From assembly GCA_947476215.1 (NCBI GenBank), contig CANJQI010000023.1, positions 1 to 43,017 on the forward strand: a DNA stretch of 43,017 nucleotides, given 5' to 3'. The notes beneath the pieces were generated by a model. It had not been told where the DNA came from. It did not search any database and worked only from the letters and a program-made list of their open reading frames with translations. Shown piece by piece: positions 29,893-39,126 of the stretch. How positions within the stretch are numbered: the stretch's first letter is position 1; every line of letters begins with the position of its first letter. Position numbers and translations under genes: made by a program. The stretch is from Betaproteobacteria bacterium (GTDB lineage Bacteria > Pseudomonadota > Gammaproteobacteria > Burkholderiales > SG8-41).

Positions 29893-32800
29893 ATGCTTAG
29901 TCCCGCTTTTGGCGTCGCATTTGCGGATCTTTACCAGCGTGCAGGGCTGTTGCGGCTCGACGCCGCATTCCTGCGCGAACTGGAACAATCCGACGATATA
30001 TTGAGCCAGCGGCTCGCGCAGGCGCGTGCTGATCCTTTCGCACTGTCTTCCAAGCAGGAATCGGAACTCCTGATAGCCTTGGCACCGCATCTTGATGACT
30101 TCATCGCGGATCTCTTCGGCATCAAGGAAGAAGTCATGCAGTTGTCGGCGCGGCACCAGGCGCTGGCGCCCCTCTACCGGTGCAAGCGTCTGTTTGTGCA
30201 ACGCAAGGCCATGCACAAGTTCAAGCCCCCCGAGGCCGTGCAATTCGACGGTGCCGCAATGCGCGACGAGATTGCGTCTTTGATAGCGACGGAATTCAGT
30301 GAACTCGTATTTGCGCAATGGGTGGCGAGACTCCAGAAAGACGAAACAAATCATCTCCGCGAACTCGATCTTGCACTGCGCTACGCGGCTTGGGCGGCAC
30401 ATACGCCTGCCGGTCAGTCGCATCATGCATCCGGGGTGCTTTTCAAGTCTCCTCACAAACTCGATTATCAGCATCTCGTTCCGACAGTGAAAACCGATGC
30501 GGCGGGTTACCGAACGCACACGCTGGCGTCGCAACATTTGCGGCGGCGCGATGGATTCCACCTCACCGATCACGGTACCGATCTCACGGGGGCGCTGGAT
30601 CACGCGAACTATTGCATCTGGTGCCACGAACAGGGCAAGGATTCCTGCTCCAAGGGCCTGAAGGAAAAAGGTGGGAGCGGGAAAGGCGTCTCGTCGTTCA
30701 AGAAAAGTCCGTTCGGCGTAACGCTCGCCGGATGTCCGCTCGAGGAGAAAATCTCCGAGTTCCACAAGGTCAAGTCCGAAGGACTGGCGATCGGCGCATT
30801 GGCGATGATCATCGTGGACAACCCCATGGTCGCTGCAACCGGTCACCGAATATGCAATGACTGCATGAAAGCCTGCATTTACCAGAAACAGGAGCCGGTG
30901 GATATCCCGCAGGCGGAAACCCGCACGCTGAAGGACGTCCTCAATTTGCCGTGGGGATTTGAAATCTACTCGCTGCTCACACGCTGGAATCCGCTCAATC
31001 TGCGTACGCCCTATCCGCGGGCGGCGACGGGCAAACGCATACTGGTGGCCGGCATGGGGCCGGCAGGATTCTCGCTGGCGCACTTTCTGATGAATGAAGG
31101 CCATACCGTGGTCGGGATAGATGGCCTCAAGATCGAACCGCTGCCATCCCAGGTTGCCGGGGTTGATGCCCGGGGCACGCGCGTGGCGTTTGAGGCGATA
31201 CACGATGTCAAGTCGCTGTACGAGGCCCTCAGTGAACGTGTCATGGCCGGATTCGGCGGTGTGGCGGAGTACGGAATCACCATCCGATGGGACAAGAACT
31301 TTCTTAAGCTGATTCGATTGCTGCTTGAACGCCGCAGCCAGTTCGCGTTATTCGGCGGGGTGCGTTTTGGTGGTGCGCTGACGGCGGACAGTGCTTTTGA
31401 ACTCGGTTTTGATCATATTGCCCTTGCGATAGGCGCGGGACGGCCTACCGTACTCGACATGCCCCATGGGCTCGCGCGCGGCGTGCGCACGGCGTCCGAC
31501 TTTTTGATGGCATTGCAACTAACGGGAGCCGCCAAGACAGACTCCATTGCCAATATGCAGATACGGCTGCCGGTTGTGGTGGTGGGCGGGGGGCTCACGG
31601 CGATCGATACCGCAACGGAGTCTCTCGCATATTACCCGTTGCAGGTCGAGAAATTTCTGGGCCGTTATGAATTACTGGCACGCGAGCACGGCGAGACTGC
31701 AGCACGTTTGTCATGGAATGAGGAAGAGCGTGCGATTGCCGATGAGTTTCTTGCGCATGGAGGGGCGATTCGGGATGAACGCCGGTTAGCTCGACAGGAG
31801 GGCCGGGCGCCGCGCATCCTTGAATTGCTGCATTCCTGGGGCGGCGTGACCATCGCTTATCGGCGCCGCCTGATCGATAGCCCGTCCTATACGCTGAATC
31901 ATGAGGAAGTGCAGAAAGCGCTGGAGGAAGGCATACGGTTTGCAGAAGGCCTTACGCCGCTCAGCGTCGAAGTCGACAACCATGGCCACGCTCATACCCT
32001 GCGCGTTATGGCGCAGGCGCTGGGCGAGGACGGCAAATGGCGTGAGACGGGTCAATCCGCCTTGCCGGCAAGGACTGTACTTATCGCCGCCGGAACGCAG
32101 CCGAATACGGTGCTGGCGCGCGAAGATGCAACTCACTTTGTGCTCGATGGCAAGTACTTCCGTGCCTGTGATGAAGAAGGGCACCCCGTTACCGTTGAGC
32201 GTTCGATTTCCAAACCTGACCTGGTTCGGGTGCTGCTCTCGCGGCGCGCGGATGGACGCTTTGTCAGTTATTTCGGTGATGTGCATCCATCGTTTTTTGG
32301 CAACGTGGTCAAGGCCATCGGCAGCGCCAAGCAGGGGTATCCGCTGGTGAGCCGGGTGCTGCAGCAGGTGGCACCAGCTGCTGCCGGTAGCGACGAAGAG
32401 TTTCTCGGACATTTCAACCGCGAGTTGCGTGCCACCGTGCACCAGGTCAATCGGCTTACGCCCACGATCGTTGAAGTGGTGGTGCACGCGCCGCTGGCTG
32501 CGCGGCGCTTTCGCCCGGGGCAGTTTTACCGACTGCAGAATTATGAAACCAACGCCCTAAACACCGATCAGACCCGGCTTGCCATGGAAGGTTTGGCCAT
32601 GACCGGTGCCTGGGTTGATCCTGAAAAGGGACTGATATCCACTATCGTGCTCGAGATGGGGGGCTCTTCGGACATGTGCGTACTGCTGGCACCCGGTACG
32701 CCTGTCATCCTGATGGGGCCGACCGGCAGTCCGACGGAGATAGTGCCCGGCGAAACCGTGGTGCTGGCTGGCGGGGGGCTCGGCAACGCCGTGCTGTTCT

Positions 32801-33408
32801 CGATTGGACAGGCGATGCGCAAAGCCGGTGGCAAGGTTCTGTATTTTGCCGCGTACAAGCACATGAACGACCGCTACAAGATCGCCGAGATCGAGGCAGC
32901 CGCCGACGTCGTGGTATGGTGCTGCGACGAAGAACCCGGTTTTACACCCGACCGCCCGAATGACCGTTCCTTTGTCGGCAATATCGTGCAGGCCATGCAT
33001 GCCTACGCCATCGGCAACATGGGCAACCCGGAGATTTCGCTCAAGGCGGCCGATAGACTCATCGCGATAGGATCTGACCGGATGATGGCCGCGGTCGCGC
33101 GTGCGCGGCATGAGTCTCTCAAGCCGTTCCTCAAACCACACCATTTTGCGATCGGTTCGATCAATTCGCCCATGCAGTGCATGATGAAAGAAATCTGCGC
33201 GCAATGCCTGCAACCACAGATCGATCCGGAAACGGGAAAGACGAGCGTCGTTTTTTCGTGTTTCAATCAGGATCAGCGTCTGGATTGTGTCGACTGGAAA
33301 GCACTGGAGCAACGCCTGAAGCAGAATTCAGTGCAGGAAAAACTCACCGCCGAATGGGTCGATCATTGTTTGGTCAGGCTCGGAAAACGCGAAATGCAGC
33401 GCGTATAA
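29893..33408 (+). CDS. Large multidomain FAD/Fe-S oxidoreductase (GltD-like plus PyrK/FNR-like fusion)
   Basis: This 1171-residue protein joins two electron-transfer modules. An N-terminal region of about 230 residues matches no domain I know. Cysteines C241, C244, C252, C281, C321, C324 and C328 then look like a GltD-type double Fe-S domain. FAD binding begins at GMGPAG (387-392) and a second nucleotide site at VVVVGGGLTAIDTATE (G565). From about 840 a ferredoxin-reductase fold follows, with FRPGQFYRLQNYE (about 873) and the nucleotide site LAGGGLGNAVLFS (about 960). C1102, C1105, C1123 and perhaps C1096 or C1132 resemble the PyrK [2Fe-2S] site. It probably moves electrons between NAD(P)H and an unidentified acceptor. 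Similar long proteins are common in proteobacteria, but I know no assigned function. Confidence 0.88.
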   Translation: MLSPAFGVAFADLYQRAGLLRLDAAFLRELEQSDDILSQRLAQARADPFALSSKQESELLIALAPHLDDFIADLFGIKEEVMQLSARHQALAPLYRCKRLFVQRKAMHKFKPPEAVQFDGAAMRDEIASLIATEFSELVFAQWVARLQKDETNHLRELDLALRYAAWAAHTPAGQSHHASGVLFKSPHKLDYQHLVPTVKTDAAGYRTHTLASQHLRRRDGFHLTDHGTDLTGALDHANYCIWCHEQGKDSCSKGLKEKGGSGKGVSSFKKSPFGVTLAGCPLEEKISEFHKVKSEGLAIGALAMIIVDNPMVAATGHRICNDCMKACIYQKQEPVDIPQAETRTLKDVLNLPWGFEIYSLLTRWNPLNLRTPYPRAATGKRILVAGMGPAGFSLAHFLMNEGHTVVGIDGLKIEPLPSQVAGVDARGTRVAFEAIHDVKSLYEALSERVMAGFGGVAEYGITIRWDKNFLKLIRLLLERRSQFALFGGVRFGGALTADSAFELGFDHIALAIGAGRPTVLDMPHGLARGVRTASDFLMALQLTGAAKTDSIANMQIRLPVVVVGGGLTAIDTATESLAYYPLQVEKFLGRYELLAREHGETAARLSWNEEERAIADEFLAHGGAIRDERRLARQEGRAPRILELLHSWGGVTIAYRRRLIDSPSYTLNHEEVQKALEEGIRFAEGLTPLSVEVDNHGHAHTLRVMAQALGEDGKWRETGQSALPARTVLIAAGTQPNTVLAREDATHFVLDGKYFRACDEEGHPVTVERSISKPDLVRVLLSRRADGRFVSYFGDVHPSFFGNVVKAIGSAKQGYPLVSRVLQQVAPAAAGSDEEFLGHFNRELRATVHQVNRLTPTIVEVVVHAPLAARRFRPGQFYRLQNYETNALNTDQTRLAMEGLAMTGAWVDPEKGLISTIVLEMGGSSDMCVLLAPGTPVILMGPTGSPTEIVPGETVVLAGGGLGNAVLFSIGQAMRKAGGKVLYFAAYKHMNDRYKIAEIEAAADVVVWCCDEEPGFTPDRPNDRSFVGNIVQAMHAYAIGNMGNPEISLKAADRLIAIGSDRMMAAVARARHESLKPFLKPHHFAIGSINSPMQCMMKEICAQCLQPQIDPETGKTSVVFSCFNQDQRLDCVDWKALEQRLKQNSVQEKLTAEWVDHCLVRLGKREMQRV

Positions 33409-33458
33409 CCAAGGACTCATTGAGTACGATAAATTTTTATTATCAAAGGCTTAACAGG

Positions 33459-34784
33459 CTAGTGCGATAGTGCGCGCAAGACCTCCTTCAAACCATCAAC
33501 CAGCTCGTCTATCTGCGCCTTGCTGATGATGAGTGGCGGTGACAACGCCACAATGTCGCCGGTCGTGCGCACGAGTATTCCCTTTTCGTAGCAGCGCTGG
33601 AAGACTTCAAAGGCACGTGCCGCGGGTTTTTGCGGAATCGGTTCCAGTTCAATGCCGGCCACCATGCCGAGGTTGCGCACGTCGATCACGAACGGCAGTT
33701 CGCGCAACGAGTGCACCGCATGCTCGAAATAGGGCGCGAGTTCAGCCGCGCGCGCGAACAATCCTTCCTCCGCATATACGTCCAGTGTGGCGAGAGCGGC
33801 GGCCACCGCGAGCGGATGGCCGGAATACGTGTAACCGTGAAACAATTCAATGGCGTTGGCGGGCGCTGCGCCCATGATCGTGTCATAGACACCCTGACGA
33901 ACAGTGACCGCACCCATCGGAACAGCGCCGTTGGTCAGCCCTTTGGCAAGGCACACGAGGTCAGGCAATACACCGAATTTCTCACATGCAAACGATGAAC
34001 CGAGGCGCCCGAAACCGGTAATAACCTCGTCGAAGATCAGCAATATGCCATGCTGGTCGCAGATTTCGCGCAATCGTTCAAGATAACCGCGCGGCGGAAT
34101 AAGCACACCGGTTGAGCCGGCCACCGGCTCAACGATGACCGCCGCGATGTTGGATGCATCGTGCAGCGCAATGATGCGCGATTCGAGATCATCCGCGAGA
34201 TGCGCGCCCCATGACGGTTGTCCGCGCGAGTATGAATTGTGAGCGATGCTATGTGTATGGGGCAGATGATCGACGCAGGTGAGCAGGTTGCCAAACGCTT
34301 TGCGATTCGCAGCTATGCCCCCCACGGAGACTCCGCCCATGTTGCTGCCATGGTATCCACGCTCACGACCGATCAGCCAGCGCCTGCTGCCCTCACCGCG
34401 CGCGCGATGGTAGGCAAGCGCAATCTTGAGTGCGGTATCCACCGACTCCGAACCGGAGTTTGTAAAAAAAGTCTGGTTTAGATCCCCGGGCAACAACAAC
34501 TGGAGCCGCTTGGCTAATTCGAACTGCAGCGGATGCCCCATCTGGAACGGCGGTGCGAAATCCAATTCGCCGGCCTGTTGCCGGATGGCGTTGACTATCT
34601 TGTCCCGCCCATGGCCAGCATTGACGCACCACAGCCCGGCAACGCCATCGAGAACTTTGCGGCCGTCGTGCGTCGTGAAATGCATGTCACGGGCCGAGAC
34701 CAGCAAGCGTGGCGCGACCTTAAATTGACGGTTCGCGGTGAACGGCATCCAGTATGAGCCTAGATCGGAATCGCCGGCATACAT
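33459..34784 (-). CDS. Class III aminotransferase, beta-alanine/omega-amino acid:pyruvate type
   Basis: A PLP enzyme of 441 residues. It starts YWMPFTANRQFK, characteristic of omega-amino acid-pyruvate transaminases, and carries GLWCVNAGHG, FFTNSGSESVDTALKIA, RGYHGSNMGGVSVGG, the PLP-phosphate acid region IFDEVITGFGRLG and the PLP lysine K281 in LAKGLTNGAVPMG. It would transfer amino groups from beta-alanine or other omega-amines to pyruvate. It is divergent from the OpuC-like transporter with only 69 bp between, and convergent with the large oxidoreductase. A link with the transporter (amine uptake) is possible but only inferred. Confidence 0.92.
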   Translation of the reverse strand: MYAGDSDLGSYWMPFTANRQFKVAPRLLVSARDMHFTTHDGRKVLDGVAGLWCVNAGHGRDKIVNAIRQQAGELDFAPPFQMGHPLQFELAKRLQLLLPGDLNQTFFTNSGSESVDTALKIALAYHRARGEGSRRWLIGRERGYHGSNMGGVSVGGIAANRKAFGNLLTCVDHLPHTHSIAHNSYSRGQPSWGAHLADDLESRIIALHDASNIAAVIVEPVAGSTGVLIPPRGYLERLREICDQHGILLIFDEVITGFGRLGSSFACEKFGVLPDLVCLAKGLTNGAVPMGAVTVRQGVYDTIMGAAPANAIELFHGYTYSGHPLAVAAALATLDVYAEEGLFARAAELAPYFEHAVHSLRELPFVIDVRNLGMVAGIELEPIPQKPAARAFEVFQRCYEKGILVRTTGDIVALSPPLIISKAQIDELVDGLKEVLRALSH

Positions 34785-34853
34785 AGCTGCTCCACAGATT
34801 GATTTAGCTCGTATTTTGCCGGATCTAGCCCGACTAGGCTACTATGATGATCT

Positions 34854-36515
34854 ATGAACAGATTCAGGCGACAGGCGAGGGCAGCGGGGAAACAGCATCC
34901 AATGCCGAGCTTACTTTTTCGCGGCCTGTCTGCCTGTCGGTTGTGGTCCGGGCTATGCGCGGCAATGGGGCGTGCACTGGAGTGCGGCCATGGCCGCGGC
35001 TGGTTCGCCTGCATGGCAGCATTGGCGTGGTGCATGGCAAGCAGCAGTCCAGCGGCGGAGTTCACGGTCGGATCCAAGCGCTTTACCGAGTCCTACATAC
35101 TCGGTGAAATTGTAGCGTATGCGGCGCGTGAGGCCGGCGAAGCACAGGTCATCATCAAGCCGGGACTCGGTAATACGGCCGTCGTGTTCACCGCGCTGAA
35201 AAACGGCGCCATTGATGTCTATCCCGAATATACCGGCACCATCGTTCAGGAATTGATGAAAAACAAATCGGGGACCGCGCTAATCGACATCAATCGAGAG
35301 TTGTCGGTCGTCGGTCTGGCGGCATCGGTGCTGTTGGGTTTCGGCAACTCGTATGCACTGGCATTGACCGAAGAGAAGGCGCAAAAACTGGGAATACGAA
35401 CGATAAGCGATCTTGCGCGTCATCCCGAACTGACTCTCGGTCTGTCTCAGGAGTTTCTCAATAGGACGGATGGCTGGCCTGCGCTGAAACACGCCTACGG
35501 CATGCCTTACTCGCCGCGCGGCATCGATCACGGCCTCGCGTATGACGCCCTGGCGGCAGGGCACATCGATGTCATGGATATCTACAGCACCGACGCCAAG
35601 ATCGCCCACCTTCGATTGCGCGTATTGGCTGACGATCGCGCTTTTTTTCCGGAATATGCTGCACTACTGCTATATCGCGCCGACTTGCCGCAACGACTGC
35701 CCAAAACCTGGGCGCGGCTTCGTATGCTGGAAGGCAGCATTCCGGTCGAGCGCATGATTGCGATGAATGCCGCCGCCGAACTGCGGTCGCAGCCGTTTTC
35801 CGAGATTGCCGCCGAATTTCATGGTGCAGCGACCGCGGGGGAGGGTGGCAAACGCAGTTTCATCGAGGTTCTGTTCGGCAACGACTTTCTGCGCTTGACT
35901 CATCAGCACCTGCTGCTGGTATTCGCATCGCTTGCGCTGAGCATGACCGTGGGCATTCCACTCGGCATCTGTGCTGCACGGTCGAGTACCGCACGTGCGG
36001 TGATTTTTCCCGCGGTCGGTGTGTTGCAGACCATTCCGGCGCTCGCGTTGCTTGCATTCCTGATTGCGCTGTTGCAGCAGATTGGAACGCTGCCCACGTT
36101 GGTAGCCCTGTTTCTATATGGGTTGTTGCCGATAGTGCGCAATACGGCGGCCGGGCTCGACGAAGTCAAGTCGGGAGTGACGCAAGCCGGCTCTGCCTTG
36201 GGATTACGCGCGGGCGAGATCCTGCGATTGATAGAACTGCCGCTTGCAATGCGCACCATACTTGCTGGCATAAAAACGTCGGCGGTCATTAACGTCGGGA
36301 CCGCGACCATCGCCGCGTTCATCGGTGCCGGTGGTTATGGGGAGCGCATCGTGGCTGGGTTGGCGGTCAATGACAGTCGGGTGCTGCTCGCCGGCGCGAT
36401 CCCAGCGGCGCTGCTGGCCATTCTGATCGAAGCGGGATTTGGATGCCTGGAACGCTGGCTGATACCACGTGGAATGCGGCTAGGCTCAAGAGCCGTTAAC
36501 GGGGAACGCGGTTAA
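34854..36515 (+). CDS. Osmoprotectant/glycine-betaine-type ABC transporter, fused binding protein and permease
   Basis: The 553-residue protein has a secreted binding domain followed by a membrane permease. The start is uncertain: ATG 34854 gives a long N-terminus, and ATG 34902 or 34965 would give a more usual signal (RGWFACMAALAWCMASSSPA). The mature part FTVGSKRFTESYILGEI (about 70-86) and NTAVVFTALKNGAIDVYPEYTG match OpuC/EgtU-type receptors. From about residue 345, LLLVFASLALSMTVGIPLGI and the loop SALGLRAGEILRLIELPLAM form the permease (five or six membrane segments). The binding-first order contrasts with the permease-first fusions I know from Gram-positive bacteria. No ATPase gene is in the window, so it must be encoded elsewhere. 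A MITE-like element follows the stop. Confidence 0.9.
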   Translation: MNRFRRQARAAGKQHPMPSLLFRGLSACRLWSGLCAAMGRALECGHGRGWFACMAALAWCMASSSPAAEFTVGSKRFTESYILGEIVAYAAREAGEAQVIIKPGLGNTAVVFTALKNGAIDVYPEYTGTIVQELMKNKSGTALIDINRELSVVGLAASVLLGFGNSYALALTEEKAQKLGIRTISDLARHPELTLGLSQEFLNRTDGWPALKHAYGMPYSPRGIDHGLAYDALAAGHIDVMDIYSTDAKIAHLRLRVLADDRAFFPEYAALLLYRADLPQRLPKTWARLRMLEGSIPVERMIAMNAAAELRSQPFSEIAAEFHGAATAGEGGKRSFIEVLFGNDFLRLTHQHLLLVFASLALSMTVGIPLGICAARSSTARAVIFPAVGVLQTIPALALLAFLIALLQQIGTLPTLVALFLYGLLPIVRNTAAGLDEVKSGVTQAGSALGLRAGEILRLIELPLAMRTILAGIKTSAVINVGTATIAAFIGAGGYGERIVAGLAVNDSRVLLAGAIPAALLAILIEAGFGCLERWLIPRGMRLGSRAVNGERG

Positions 36516-36520
36516 GGCGA
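36509..36520 (+). repeat. Direct repeat CGGTTAAGGCGA, left copy (likely target duplication)
   Basis: Identical to 36706-36717 and abutting the left inverted terminus. It contains the transporter stop codon TAA (36513-36515), so insertion duplicated the gene's last bases without breaking it. Confidence 0.75.
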
Positions 36521-36704
36521 ATGGCACTTACTTAAGGATTGGACATGTACATTGCGCGACATATTTTCCCCCATCCTGTCCTTCCCCCACTCTCGCAGAG
36601 GAAGGGACCTTGGGACAAAGTGCTGCGCCTAAACTCCCTCCCTTGCGCATGAAATGCGCGGGGGAGGTGCTGGGGTGGGGGCATTTGCTTAAGTAAGTGC
36701 CATT
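36520..36704. mobile_element. MITE-like non-autonomous element
   Basis: AATGGCACTTACTTAAG (36520-36536) is the perfect 17-bp inverted repeat of CTTAAGTAAGTGCCATT (36688-36704). The 185-bp unit is flanked by a 12-bp direct repeat, consistent with target-site duplication, and has no coding capacity. Inside are GCGCAT-GAA-ATGCGC flanked by CTCCC/GGGAG (about 36636-36665), CTCT-CGC-AGAG, and C-rich and G-rich tracts near each end that are roughly complementary, so the whole unit can fold as one long hairpin. It sits between two convergent genes. A duplication this long fits IS4-type transposition better than most families, but the parent element is unknown. Confidence 0.75.
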
Positions 36705-36705
36705 C

Positions 36706-36717
36706 CGGTTAAGGCGA
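36706..36717 (+). repeat. Direct repeat CGGTTAAGGCGA, right copy
   Basis: Exact copy of 36509-36520 placed just outside the right inverted terminus (one extra C at 36705). It supports a duplication on insertion of the element between. Confidence 0.75.
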
Positions 36718-36735
36718 CTGTCGAGACCTTTTGAA

Positions 36736-38310
36736 CTATCGAACCAGTACCGTATGCCGCGCTTCCGGCAGCATCCCCGGATAGTCCCTGCTGAAGTGCA
36801 GGCCACGGCTCTCACGACGCAACTGCGCACTACGCACGATCAGGTCCGCGGTCTGCACCAGATTGCGCAATTCAAGCAGATCGCTGCTGACCCGGAAATT
36901 GCGGTAATAGTCGATAATTTCGTCCTGCAGCAGTTTTATGCGATGCAGTGCCCGTTCCAGTCGCTTGTTGGTTCTTACGATGCCGACGTAGTCCCACATA
37001 AAGCGCCGCAATTCGTCCCAATTGTGCGCAATCACTATCTCTTCATCCGCGTCTGTCACGCGGCTCTCGTCCCATTCCGGCAAAGTCGGTGAAGTCAGCA
37101 CCGGTTTTTCGAGGATGTCACGAGCCGCCGCCATGCCAAACACCAGACATTCGAGCAACGAGTTGCTGGCAAGCCGGTTGGCGCCATGCAGTCCGGTATG
37201 CGCGGATTCGCCGATCGCGTACAACCCGGGGATATCGGTACGTCCGTGCAGGTCGGTCATGAGCCCGCCACAGGTGTAATGCTCGGCAGGCACCACGGGT
37301 ATGCGTTGCCTGGTAATGTCTATACCCAAATCCTTGCAATGAATGTAGATATTGGGAAAGTGCTGCTTGATGAAATCGGCGGACTTGTGGGTAATGTCCA
37401 AATAGACGCAGTCCAAACCGCGTTTTTTCATTTCAAAGTCGATGGCGCGGGCGACAATGTCGCGCGGAGCGAGCTCGGCACGCTCATCGTGGTCCGGCAT
37501 GAAGCGCTTGCCGTCTGGAAGTATGAGAAGTCCACCTTCGCCGCGGACGGCTTCTGAAATCAGGAATGGCTTGGCGTGAGCATGATAAAGGCAGGTAGGG
37601 TGAAACTGTACGAATTCCATATTGGCGACCCGGCACCCGGCACGCCAACCCATCGCAACACCGTCTCCGGTCGAAGTGTCCGGATTGGTTGTATAAAGGT
37701 AGACTTTTCCGGCCCCGCCGGTTGCCAGGATGACGTGTTGCGCGGCAACGGTAAGCACCCGGCCGCTGGATGAGTCAAGAACATAACAGCCATAGCATCG
37801 GTTGTCCGCCAACCCTAATTTGGCGCCGGTGATCAGATCGATGGCGTTATGCTGCTCAAGCAGCGTGATGTTGGGGTGACTCCGGATTTTCGATTCGAGC
37901 GTGGTTTGGACGGCGTGGCCGGTAGCGTCATCCACATGGATCACACGCCGATGGCTATGCCCGCCCTCGGTCGTCAGGTGATAGCCGGTTACGCTGGCGG
38001 CGTCCGGCGTAAACGGCACGCCCTGGCCGATCAACCACTCAACGCATTCCCGGCCTCGCTCTATGACAAAACGTGTGGCTTGCTCGTCGCACAGGCCTGC
38101 GCCTGCAATCTGCGTATCACGGACATGGCTCTCCGTGGTATCGTCACCCGCCAATACGGCGGCGATACCGCCCTGCGCCCAATTGCTGGCGCCATCCAGC
38201 AATTGTTTTTTCGTCACCAGGCCCACGCTGCGTTTCTCCGCAAGGTGCAGGGCCAGGGTAAGGCCGGCCAAGCCGCTGCCTATGATCAGTATGTCGAAAC
38301 GATGTGCCAT
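36736..38310 (-). CDS. nadB: L-aspartate oxidase
   Basis: NadB oxidises aspartate to iminoaspartate, the first step of de novo NAD synthesis. The 524-residue flavoprotein starts [20 protein letters not shown] with GSGLAG at 11-16, continues with [33 protein letters not shown], and the signature [21 protein letters not shown] helical C-terminal domain ([20 protein letters not shown]) completes it. It is divergent from rpoE, as in E. coli. No nadA or nadC is in the window. Confidence 0.97.
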   Translation of the reverse strand: MAHRFDILIIGSGLAGLTLALHLAEKRSVGLVTKKQLLDGASNWAQGGIAAVLAGDDTTESHVRDTQIAGAGLCDEQATRFVIERGRECVEWLIGQGVPFTPDAASVTGYHLTTEGGHSHRRVIHVDDATGHAVQTTLESKIRSHPNITLLEQHNAIDLITGAKLGLADNRCYGCYVLDSSSGRVLTVAAQHVILATGGAGKVYLYTTNPDTSTGDGVAMGWRAGCRVANMEFVQFHPTCLYHAHAKPFLISEAVRGEGGLLILPDGKRFMPDHDERAELAPRDIVARAIDFEMKKRGLDCVYLDITHKSADFIKQHFPNIYIHCKDLGIDITRQRIPVVPAEHYTCGGLMTDLHGRTDIPGLYAIGESAHTGLHGANRLASNSLLECLVFGMAAARDILEKPVLTSPTLPEWDESRVTDADEEIVIAHNWDELRRFMWDYVGIVRTNKRLERALHRIKLLQDEIIDYYRNFRVSSDLLELRNLVQTADLIVRSAQLRRESRGLHFSRDYPGMLPEARHTVLVR

Positions 38311-38461
38311 GGCGATAGGGAAAACTCGTGATTGTATAGTAAAGCGGGTGGCTCATTGGCGCGGTGGCGGGTATTTCCTTTACCGCACTGAACTAATTCG
38401 CACCGGTGCTTGTCACTGTGGGAGTGGTTGTATTGATCGCTCCGGAAAATGCCGTCTGAGG

Positions 38462-38509
38462 TATACTTAGCGCTTTGTTTTCGTGGGTTTACCCCCGTCA
38501 AGAACAAAG
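38462..38509 (+). promoter_or_regulatory. rpoE upstream region: candidate -10 and leader hairpin
   Basis: TATACT (38462-38467) is a good -10 but no matching -35 is visible 16-18 bp upstream. Just after it CTTTGTT (38473-38479) pairs with AACAAAG (38503-38509), enclosing GTGGG-TTTA-CCCCC. I found no clear sigma-E consensus (GGAACTT with TCTGA at proper spacing). Confidence 0.35.
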
Positions 38510-38526
38510 ACTCAAGGACCGGTTTC

Positions 38527-39126
38527 ATGGGCGATCGTGAAGTCGACCATCAACTGGTCGAACGTGCGCAGCGCGGCGACAAGCGGGCATTCGAGCTGCT
38601 GGTAGTCAAGTATCAACGCAAGCTTGCACGGTTGCTGTCGCGCTTTGTCCGCGATTCCAGCGAGGTCGAGGATGTCACGCAGGAGGCGTTTATCAAAGCC
38701 TACCGCGCATTGCCATCGTTTCGCGGTGAAAGCGCATTTTACACATGGCTGTACCGGATAGGCATCAACACCGCCAAGAATTACCTGGTTTCCATGGGGC
38801 GCCGCGCACCGACATCCACTGGCATCGACAGCGAAGAGGCGGAAAGTATCGAAGAAGGCGATCAGCTCAAGGATTTGAACACGCCGGAGAGTCAGATGAT
38901 GAGCTGGCAGATCGTCGAAACGGTGAACCAAACGCTGGACGTGCTGCCAGAGGAACTGAGGACCGCAATTACATTGCGCGAGATCGACGGATTGAGTTAT
39001 GAAGAAATTGCACAGATCATGAATTGCCCGATAGGTACTGTGCGATCAAGAATATTTCGGGCGCGCGAAGCAATTGCCGAAAAGCTGCGGCCGCAGCTTG
39101 ACACTCGCAAGGACAGGAGATGGTAA
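38527..39126 (+). CDS. rpoE: RNA polymerase sigma-E factor
   Basis: Sigma-E directs the envelope-stress response. The 199-residue protein is very close to E. coli RpoE: LVERAQRGDKRAFELLVVKY, EDVTQEAFIKAYRALPSFRG (region 2, -10 recognition) and ITLREIDGLSYEEIAQIM with GTVRSRIFRAREAI (region 4, -35 recognition). The ATG 38527 is preferred over a frame from 38449 because AAGGA lies upstream and the family starts here. It overlaps rseA by one base, and rseB and mucD follow, the standard stress operon. RseP in this window would free it from RseA. Confidence 0.97.
   Translation: MGDREVDHQLVERAQRGDKRAFELLVVKYQRKLARLLSRFVRDSSEVEDVTQEAFIKAYRALPSFRGESAFYTWLYRIGINTAKNYLVSMGRRAPTSTGIDSEEAESIEEGDQLKDLNTPESQMMSWQIVETVNQTLDVLPEELRTAITLREIDGLSYEEIAQIMNCPIGTVRSRIFRAREAIAEKLRPQLDTRKDRRW

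Noticed and set aside
29845-31203. 452-codon minus-strand frame opposite the large oxidoreductase
   Set aside because: Shadow of a high-GC coding strand, no recognisable domain, and the + strand Fe-S and FAD motifs explain the region.
38443-38456. GGAAAAT...TCTGA upstream of rpoE as a sigma-E promoter
   Set aside because: The two elements are only 4 nt apart; sigma-E promoters need about 16 bp.
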